A DNA stretch of 64,000 bases from Actinomadura sp. J1-007 (GTDB taxonomy: Bacteria > Actinomycetota > Actinomycetes > Streptosporangiales > Streptosporangiaceae), in the NCBI RefSeq assembly GCF_009793335.1, contig NZ_WING01000001.1, forward strand, positions 1,612,001-1,676,000. Reading direction: 5' to 3'. The notes below the pieces were generated by a model. That model worked only from the letters and a program-made list of their open reading frames with translations. It was not told where the DNA came from and searched no databases. Of this stretch, positions 58,444 to 64,000 are shown in pieces; position 1 is the stretch's first letter; each line of letters opens with the position of its first letter. A program made the position numbers and the translations under genes.

Positions 58444-60989
58444 CACTCGTCCCGGTCGACCGGACGCAGCCAGAACGGGATCGGCGGCTCGCCCTCGTCT
58501 CCGCGCCGACCCCACAGCGGGGGCGCGGCCTGCTGCCCTCCCGCGCCGCCGGAGCCCGAGTCGCCCGCGCCGGCGCGCGGCTTCGGCACCCCGGACGCCG
58601 GGTCCTTGCCTCGGGTGGGCGCGCTCCCTCCGCCCTTCCCTCCGGACGGCTTCCCGCCGCCGGAAGGAGGCGCGGTGCCACCGCCGCCGCGTCCACGGCC
58701 ACGTCCCGCGCCACCGGACGAACGGCCGACGCCGGCGAACCAGCCGCCGCCACCGCCGGACGAGCCTTCCGACCCGCCGCCCGACCCGTTGCCGCCAGGA
58801 CCACCGGAACCGCCAGAGCCGCCGCCGGACGGTGTGCCGCCGCCTCCGCCCCGGCCCGACCACGACGTGGGACGGGAGGACGATCCGGCGCCGGACGCCC
58901 TGATCCCGCCGGACGTTCCCGGCCCCGCGCCCGCGGCCCCGGCACCGGCCGCCCCGGCGCCCGCGCCCGCCGAACCGCCGCTCGGACGGGACGTTCCGCT
59001 AGGACGGGCCGCCGCGATACCACCGCCCGGACGAGCCGCGGCCGAACCGTTGGAGTCGCCGCGCTTGTCGCTCAACGCCCCCGCACGCGAGGGGAGGTTG
59101 AGCGGGGGCGCGCCGCGCGTGGAGCGTCCCTGTCCGGCGGCCGCACCGGTGCGGGGCTTCGCCGCGAGGACCGGCGCCGCGTCCGGCGACACCCCGTCGC
59201 CCGCTGCGGCCGAACGCCGCTCGGCGGCCGTTCCGGAGCCGACCGACGCGTCCGAGAGCCCGCCCGCCGCGGCCTCCGCCGCCGCGTCGCGCTTGCCTCC
59301 CCACCGGCCCAGCCGGTAACCGGCCGCGGCGGGAGCCGCGACGGCGCCCGCGAGCGCGGTGGTGTTCTTGCGCGCCTCGAGGATGGACTTGTCGAGCTGC
59401 GCCTCACCCTTGTCGCGCGCCCCGACCGCCGAGTAGCCGACCGCCGAGAACAGATGCTGGAACGGCTTGCGGTAGATGAACGCCGCGGCCGTAACGAGCG
59501 CGATCAGCAGGATCTGCAAGCCCCACGGCAGCGTCTCGCCGAGGATCAGCCCGTACGCCCACAGCAGCAGCGACAGTACCCCGATGAGGGCCGCCTGTTT
59601 CAGCAGCATCGACAGCAGCAGTTCGAGCCATCTGATCGCGATCACCCGGCCGATGCCCGGATGGATCCCGATCCCGAGGAAGATCGGCCCGGCCACGAGC
59701 AGCAGCAGGAACGCGATCTTGACGACGATCAGCGCGATCGCGATCACCAGGATCAGCAGCCCCGCCACCAGGGCCGCGAACAGCCCGCCGAACGCCACCG
59801 CGAGGCGGCTCGTCCAGTTCTTGCCCTGGAACAGCGGGTAGACGCCGGAGTGGTCCTCCTTGATGCTCTTGGAGACCTCCTTGTAGGCGTCGGCCTTCTT
59901 CGCGAGGTCGACCTTCTGGCCGCCGTACGTCTCGGGCAGGTCCACGGCCTGCGACCACAGCAGCTTGTCGGCGTTGTCCTTGACGACCTTGGCGTTCGGG
60001 TCGGTAGTGCCGAACTCGCCCATCAGCCACGGCTTGCACACGAGCGCGACCCACAGCCCGTTGGCGTTGCGCGTCGTGGCGTCCATCGTCGGGTCGGCCG
60101 TCGGGCTCCGCCGCCCCTCGGGCGGCGGGATGCACGTACTGCCCTTGGTGTCGCTCTGCGGCAGCGCGGCGTTGAACGCGGCGCTCGTCGCCTCCGACAC
60201 CTTCGTCCCGAGCGTGGTGAAGTCGGCGGGCCGGGCGACGAGCCAGATCAGCGCCACCATCGCGGCGACCATCCAGATCACGCCCTCGGTGACCTTGCTG
60301 GCACGCTTGCGGACCAGGCCCCACCAGGCCAGCCACATCGCGCCGAGGATGACCACCCACGACCAGTACCGGGCGTTGAACGTCTTGCCCATGCCGGTGA
60401 TCACGCCGTCGACGGTGCTCTTCAGCCAGCCGAGCAGCGACTCCGACGCCGCCGCCTGGTAGACGCTGATCGTGGTCCGGTCGATCGCGCGCACCAGCGT
60501 GAACGTGGTGTTGGCGAGGGCGTTGCCCATCATCGCCATCGCGTCCGAGCAGCCCATGTCGACCGCGTACCAGCTCTGGCCGGCCGTCCCGAACCGGTCG
60601 TAGTACGTCAGGTCCTCGACCGGCGTCTTCTGGAGCTTGGCGTCCGGGTAGTCGGGCGGCTTGATCATCCCGTCCGTCCCGGACCCGTACGACTCCGGCG
60701 CGGGGTTGTCGGCCGGCCGGCACGCGTCGCTCGGGCTCGGCAGCGGGATCGACGCCGACGCCGGTGACACCGGGCTGATGAGGAACATCGCCATGATGAC
60801 GAGCAGCAGCGCCGAACGGCGGCTCCGCGGCCGATGGCGACGCCCGCGGCCGGGCCTGCGGGTGCGCGCCAGCGGGCCCGGGAGGAGGGAGCGGGCGCGG
60901 CCGGAGGAACGGGGGTGGAACTGGGCGGGGTCGAGCCCTTCGCCGGGTGAGCGCTGGAGGCGCGTCGCCCGGTTGCGGGGACCTGTCAT
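58443..60989 (-). CDS. TrbL/VirB6-like polytopic membrane protein of the T4SS-like operon
   Basis: An 848-residue protein. After a signal-like segment (SALLLVIMAMFLISPVSPASAS) there are about seven to eight membrane spans (WSWVVILGAMWLAWWGLV, VIWMVAAMVALIWLVA, LFAALVAGLLILVIAIALIVVKIAFLLLLVAGPIF, LLKQAALIGVLSLLLWAYGLIL, LQILLIALVTAAAFIY). The cytoplasmic tail of about 350 residues is Gly/Ser/Ala/Pro-rich and disordered. The layout matches TrbL/VirB6 channel components. ATG 60989 overlaps the VirB4-like stop by 4 bases. Confidence 0.82.
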   Translation of the reverse strand: MTGPRNRATRLQRSPGEGLDPAQFHPRSSGRARSLLPGPLARTRRPGRGRRHRPRSRRSALLLVIMAMFLISPVSPASASIPLPSPSDACRPADNPAPESYGSGTDGMIKPPDYPDAKLQKTPVEDLTYYDRFGTAGQSWYAVDMGCSDAMAMMGNALANTTFTLVRAIDRTTISVYQAAASESLLGWLKSTVDGVITGMGKTFNARYWSWVVILGAMWLAWWGLVRKRASKVTEGVIWMVAAMVALIWLVARPADFTTLGTKVSEATSAAFNAALPQSDTKGSTCIPPPEGRRSPTADPTMDATTRNANGLWVALVCKPWLMGEFGTTDPNAKVVKDNADKLLWSQAVDLPETYGGQKVDLAKKADAYKEVSKSIKEDHSGVYPLFQGKNWTSRLAVAFGGLFAALVAGLLILVIAIALIVVKIAFLLLLVAGPIFLGIGIHPGIGRVIAIRWLELLLSMLLKQAALIGVLSLLLWAYGLILGETLPWGLQILLIALVTAAAFIYRKPFQHLFSAVGYSAVGARDKGEAQLDKSILEARKNTTALAGAVAAPAAAGYRLGRWGGKRDAAAEAAAGGLSDASVGSGTAAERRSAAAGDGVSPDAAPVLAAKPRTGAAAGQGRSTRGAPPLNLPSRAGALSDKRGDSNGSAAARPGGGIAAARPSGTSRPSGGSAGAGAGAAGAGAAGAGPGTSGGIRASGAGSSSRPTSWSGRGGGGGTPSGGGSGGSGGPGGNGSGGGSEGSSGGGGGWFAGVGRSSGGAGRGRGRGGGGTAPPSGGGKPSGGKGGGSAPTRGKDPASGVPKPRAGAGDSGSGGAGGQQAAPPLWGRRGDEGEPPIPFWLRPVDRDE

Positions 60990-63475
60990 CGATGGGCCTC
61001 CTCGACCTCGGCCCCCGCGGCGGTCAGTGCTGCCGACTCCGGACGGGACCGGGTCGGGTTGGTGTCCAGCCAGCGCTGGAGCTCCTCGGAGATCAGGTCG
61101 ACGCCGATGCGGCCGGCGCGGCCGTCCAGGTCGCGGAAGATGCACTCGCCGTTGCCGAGGTTGCGCAGCACGGCCTTGTGCTCGTCGGACGCCTCCACCC
61201 CGAGAAGCGCCATGACGTTCCCGACCTCGACCCGTTCGGAGGAACGGAAGGAGAACACCGACGACAGGCAGTTGGTCACCTGCTCATTCAAGAGGTCTCC
61301 GGCGTTCTGCGACACCAGGATCAACGCAGTGTTGCGAGAACGGCCCATTCTCGACACTTCCGGCACCAGCTTGGCCCCTTCGGGTGTCGATGTGATGGCC
61401 CACGCCTCGTCCAGGAAGATCGCCTTCGGCAGCCGCCGGTCGAGGCCGTGCATGAGGCGCCGCGCGAACTGCGACACCAGGTACATCAGCGCGACCGACA
61501 GCCGCTGCTCGTACGAGTAGTCCTCGCGCGAGATCGTCACGTCCGGCAGCGTGAGGCCGCCGAGCGTGAACACGGTCGTCCACCCGGCGGTGTCGATGCG
61601 CTCGCCGCCGGACGGGTCGAAGCAGAGCCGCGCGAGCCGCATCTCCGACATCGAGCGGAGCACCGCCCCGAGGTTCTTGGACGCCGGGTCCTCCGAGCCC
61701 TCCAGATGGTCGACCACGCGGCCGAGGGACGGGCGCTCGGCGTTGGCGACGGCGCCGACCGCCTGGATCATCGCCGACTCGCGCTCCTCCGACATGCGGG
61801 GCAGCAGCAGCCGCAGCGTCTCGGTCGCCATCGTCTTCTTCGCCGCGAGGTCGTCCCCGAACGAGAACGGGTCGAGCAGCCCCGGGGCGGCCGACCCGAG
61901 CGGCAGGATCCGCGCCTTGCGGCCCCGCGCCTTGAGCAGTTCGACGAGCGACTCGGCGTCGCCCTTCGGGTCGATCGCGGCGACCGTGACCCCGCGCAGC
62001 GACATCTGGTAGATCAGCATCAGCGCGAGGGTGGTCTTGCCGCCGCCCGGCTCACCGGTGATCGCGACGGCCGTCGGCCGGTTGCGGGCCGCGGCGACGA
62101 GCGGGTCGAAGTGGACGATCGACCGCGCCCGGCCGAGCGTCTCCCCGATGTAGGGCCCGATCCAGCCCTCGCCGTTCTCGTCGGTGCGGTCGCCGAGGTC
62201 GACGGTCGCGACCGGCATCCCGCCCGCGATGGTGCGCAGCGGCTGCCGCTGCGCGTACGCGTTGAGCCGCAGCCGGTCGCCCGGCAGCGACTCCAGGAAC
62301 AGCGAGAACTGGTCGCCGGTCGAGTTGACCACGTCGATGCCGATGTCGCGGTAGTGCTCGACCACCGCGTCCACCCGCTGCGCGAGCAGGTCCTCCGTCG
62401 GCGCCGACACGATCAGCCGGTGCCAGCCGTAGACGAACGGGAGCCGTTCCTTGGTGATGCCGTGCTCCAGCATCCGGGCCGCGTCGATCTGCTCGGCGAG
62501 CGCGATCGGCGCCTCCGCGCCCGCCTCCCGGATGTGCTGGTCCATGTCGCGGGCGTGCGCGAGCTTGCGCGAGACGTCCTTGGACGCCTTGGCGGGCGGG
62601 ATCAGCTTCATCCGCGCGCTGATCTCGACGGGGAACGGCAGCGCGTCCGCGTAGTGGAACCAGGGCTCCCCGTCCGGGAACGCCATCATGTCCGGGAAGC
62701 GGGCGAACGACAGGTACGCGACGTACGACTGCGCCGTCGCGCCCCGTCCCGCGCCCGTGAAGTTGGGCTGCTCGACCCTCAGGTACGAGCGGCCGTTGTG
62801 GATCGCCCCCTCGACCAGCGCCTCGATCTCGCCCTTGCCCCACGTGCGGCGCGGGACGGCGGACGGCGGCGGGTCGGCGAGCGACCCCGTCACCGCGTGC
62901 TGGAACAGCCACGCGACCTCGGTGGACGTCGCGTGCCGCGCGTAGAGGGCGGAGCCGCCGAGGGCGCGGCCGATCCGTTCGGCCTGGTCGGTCCAGCGCG
63001 CGATCTCCTTCTTGTCGATCGCGTCGTCGTGGACGCCGAGGACCTTCTCGCTCCTGTTGTAGAAGCCGAGGAGCTGCGCGAGGACGCCGCCCGACAGGTG
63101 CGCGCCCATGCCGCGCGGCCCGAGCCGGACGCCGAGGTAGACCTCCTTGGTCCAGAAGTCCTTCGCCCAGACGTGCGCGTACGTCTCCTCCAGGTACTCG
63201 CGCCAGCCCGAGCCGCCGTCGGAGGTCTGGTCGAGCGCGAGCGCCCACTCCGCCGCCGGGTACGTGCGGTGCGCGATCCGCAGGTGCACCTCGGCGTCCT
63301 GCATCCGGATCCCGGCGAGCGCGATCGTGATGTTGGTGGCGAGCGCCTCGCGCTCCTCCCCCGTCGTGAACTCGTACGACACCGTCGGCAGCCTGAAGTA
63401 CGCCCAGGCGGCGGTGTCGGTGAGCAGCACGCGGTCGTCGAAGTACCGCACCGCCAGCCGGCTGGACTTGCTCAT
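60986..63475 (-). CDS. VirB4/TrbE-like ATPase of the T4SS-like operon (SCO6880-type)
   Basis: An 829-residue secretion ATPase. Walker A is GEPGGGKTTLALML (about 490-505), Walker B is KAIFLDEAWAIT, and SQNAGDLL follows as the sensor region. The N-terminal 400 residues are the non-catalytic VirB4-type half. It powers assembly or transport in conjugation-like type IV systems. Start ATG 63475 is chosen because GGGGGAA lies just upstream and the ATG overlaps the stop of the small gene before it. The frame also runs 13 codons upstream. Confidence 0.87.
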   Translation of the reverse strand: MSKSSRLAVRYFDDRVLLTDTAAWAYFRLPTVSYEFTTGEEREALATNITIALAGIRMQDAEVHLRIAHRTYPAAEWALALDQTSDGGSGWREYLEETYAHVWAKDFWTKEVYLGVRLGPRGMGAHLSGGVLAQLLGFYNRSEKVLGVHDDAIDKKEIARWTDQAERIGRALGGSALYARHATSTEVAWLFQHAVTGSLADPPPSAVPRRTWGKGEIEALVEGAIHNGRSYLRVEQPNFTGAGRGATAQSYVAYLSFARFPDMMAFPDGEPWFHYADALPFPVEISARMKLIPPAKASKDVSRKLAHARDMDQHIREAGAEAPIALAEQIDAARMLEHGITKERLPFVYGWHRLIVSAPTEDLLAQRVDAVVEHYRDIGIDVVNSTGDQFSLFLESLPGDRLRLNAYAQRQPLRTIAGGMPVATVDLGDRTDENGEGWIGPYIGETLGRARSIVHFDPLVAAARNRPTAVAITGEPGGGKTTLALMLIYQMSLRGVTVAAIDPKGDAESLVELLKARGRKARILPLGSAAPGLLDPFSFGDDLAAKKTMATETLRLLLPRMSEERESAMIQAVGAVANAERPSLGRVVDHLEGSEDPASKNLGAVLRSMSEMRLARLCFDPSGGERIDTAGWTTVFTLGGLTLPDVTISREDYSYEQRLSVALMYLVSQFARRLMHGLDRRLPKAIFLDEAWAITSTPEGAKLVPEVSRMGRSRNTALILVSQNAGDLLNEQVTNCLSSVFSFRSSERVEVGNVMALLGVEASDEHKAVLRNLGNGECIFRDLDGRAGRIGVDLISEELQRWLDTNPTRSRPESAALTAAGAEVEEAHR

Positions 63476-63600
63476 CGTGGTTCCCCCGAAGCGCGGGCGG
63501 CGTCCGGCGCGCACGCGGCGCCGGCGCCGCGGAGCCGGTCACGGAACGGGTCGTCGGGCCCGGCCTGCGCGGGTCCGCGCGGGCGCGTGGGGGCGCTCAT
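63472..63600 (-). CDS. Small 42-residue protein, coupled on both sides
   Basis: A short frame MSAPTRPRGPAQAG...ARASGEPR that fills the gap between the ParA/MinD-like gene and the VirB4-like gene. Its ATG overlaps the upstream stop (ATGA at 63600-63597) and its TGA overlaps the downstream ATG (ATGA at 63475-63472). Third positions are mostly G/C. Pro/Arg/Ala-rich, no recognisable domain. Either a small subunit or a coupling ORF that keeps ribosomes moving through the operon. Confidence 0.6.
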   Translation of the reverse strand: MSAPTRPRGPAQAGPDDPFRDRLRGAGAACAPDAARASGEPR

Positions 63601-64000
63601 CGGGTGGCCTCCTGCTCCTGCTGAAGCTCCTGGTAACGCTCGGGCACGACGGTGAACCCGCCGGCGACCACGCCGGCGAGGGCAAGATAGGCACGCCGCG
63701 TCGGCGCGCGCAACGACTTGAGCTCGTTGCGCGGCGCGCGGTCCATGCTGAGGTGATCATCCCACGGGATCCGCACCAGGGCCCGGCAGCGGCCCCGGGC
63801 GACCGCTTCGGCCTGCTCGACGTCGTCCATGCTGCGCCGGCTGACCCCGTTGATCACCGTCACGGCGCGGGACCGCAGATCCTCATATCCGTGTCCGTCG
63901 AGCCACTCGAATGTCATGGCGACGGCACGTGGCGCGTCGGCGCTCGCGGGCGCGACCAGCACCACCTGGTCGGCGTACGGCAGCACGCGCGCGACCACCG
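63597..64000 (-). CDS. ParA/MinD-like protein, C-terminal part (5' end outside window)
   Basis: The frame is open to the right edge; only the last 130 or so residues are visible. ADQVVLVAPASADAPRAVAMTFEWL and AVTVINGVSRR resemble the central strands of MinD/ParA-type ATPases, and PWDDHLSMDRAPRNELKSL is the usual later loop. The P-loop would lie beyond the window. In related actinobacterial clusters such an ATPase precedes the VirB4-like gene. The identification rests on these partial motifs. Confidence 0.6.
   Translation of the reverse strand, partial: VVARVLPYADQVVLVAPASADAPRAVAMTFEWLDGHGYEDLRSRAVTVINGVSRRSMDDVEQAEAVARGRCRALVRIPWDDHLSMDRAPRNELKSLRAPTRRAYLALAGVVAGGFTVVPERYQELQQEQEATR

Noticed and set aside
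56750..64000. Integrative conjugative element
   Set aside because: No integrase, relaxase, tRNA attachment site or flanking direct repeat is visible in this window.

Overview
The window is very GC-rich DNA (roughly 73% by eye) with third-position G/C almost throughout its reading frames. A mycothiol gene (mshB), LytR-CpsA-Psr and NlpC/P60 cell-wall proteins, many Ser/Thr protein kinases and an actinobacterial-type c-di-AMP riboswitch point to an actinomycete, probably a Streptosporangiales/Thermomonosporaceae (Actinomadura-like) chromosome. The order-level placement is inference. No rRNA, tRNA, transposase, integrase or CRISPR array is visible.

Layout. 1-4140: a MoxR ATPase (5' end cut off) coupled to a large vWA-like/FtsK-like ATPase. 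4183-6057: TetR regulator and MFS efflux pump. 6133-9308: secreted M6 metalloprotease, RraA, Lrp regulator. 9486-14252: ornithine aminotransferase, glycosyltransferase, PadR regulator and DHA2 efflux pump. 14342-17946: flavin reductase, small membrane protein, mshB, membrane Ser/Thr kinase. 18146-25530: S9 peptidase, a heterodimeric ABC exporter, a response regulator-PP2C phosphatase. 25808-34902: two complete but different succinate dehydrogenase operons facing each other, with a LysR and a CRP-type regulator between them and CRP-like sites upstream of each. 35240-40638: XRE regulator divergent from a lipoprotein-OmpA pair, a second kinase, an LCP ligase and a DUF4282 protein. 40685-48404: a five-gene signalling cassette (membrane kinase, coiled-coil protein, ClpB-like AAA+ protein, NrdG-like radical SAM protein, zinc-ribbon/FHA protein). 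48581-56637: secreted protein, typA, riboswitch-controlled NlpC/P60 hydrolase, Nudix, Mut7-C, amidohydrolase/MarR pair, secreted guanyl-specific RNase. 56750-64000 (minus strand): a type IV secretion-like operon, cut by the window end.

The best candidate for an undescribed system is the 40685-48404 cassette. It joins phosphorylation (kinase), phosphothreonine reading (FHA), protein remodelling (AAA+) and a radical-SAM activase with no visible glycyl-radical partner. The MoxR/vWA-FtsK pair at the left edge is a second candidate.

A key caution: at least nine reading-frame breaks occur, and each is repaired by adding one base to a short G/C run; a tenth needs two added bases or one removed. They hit conserved genes, including both succinate dehydrogenase flavoproteins. 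This looks like systematic sequencing or assembly error, so I annotate these as intact genes with suspected base-call errors, not as pseudogenes.
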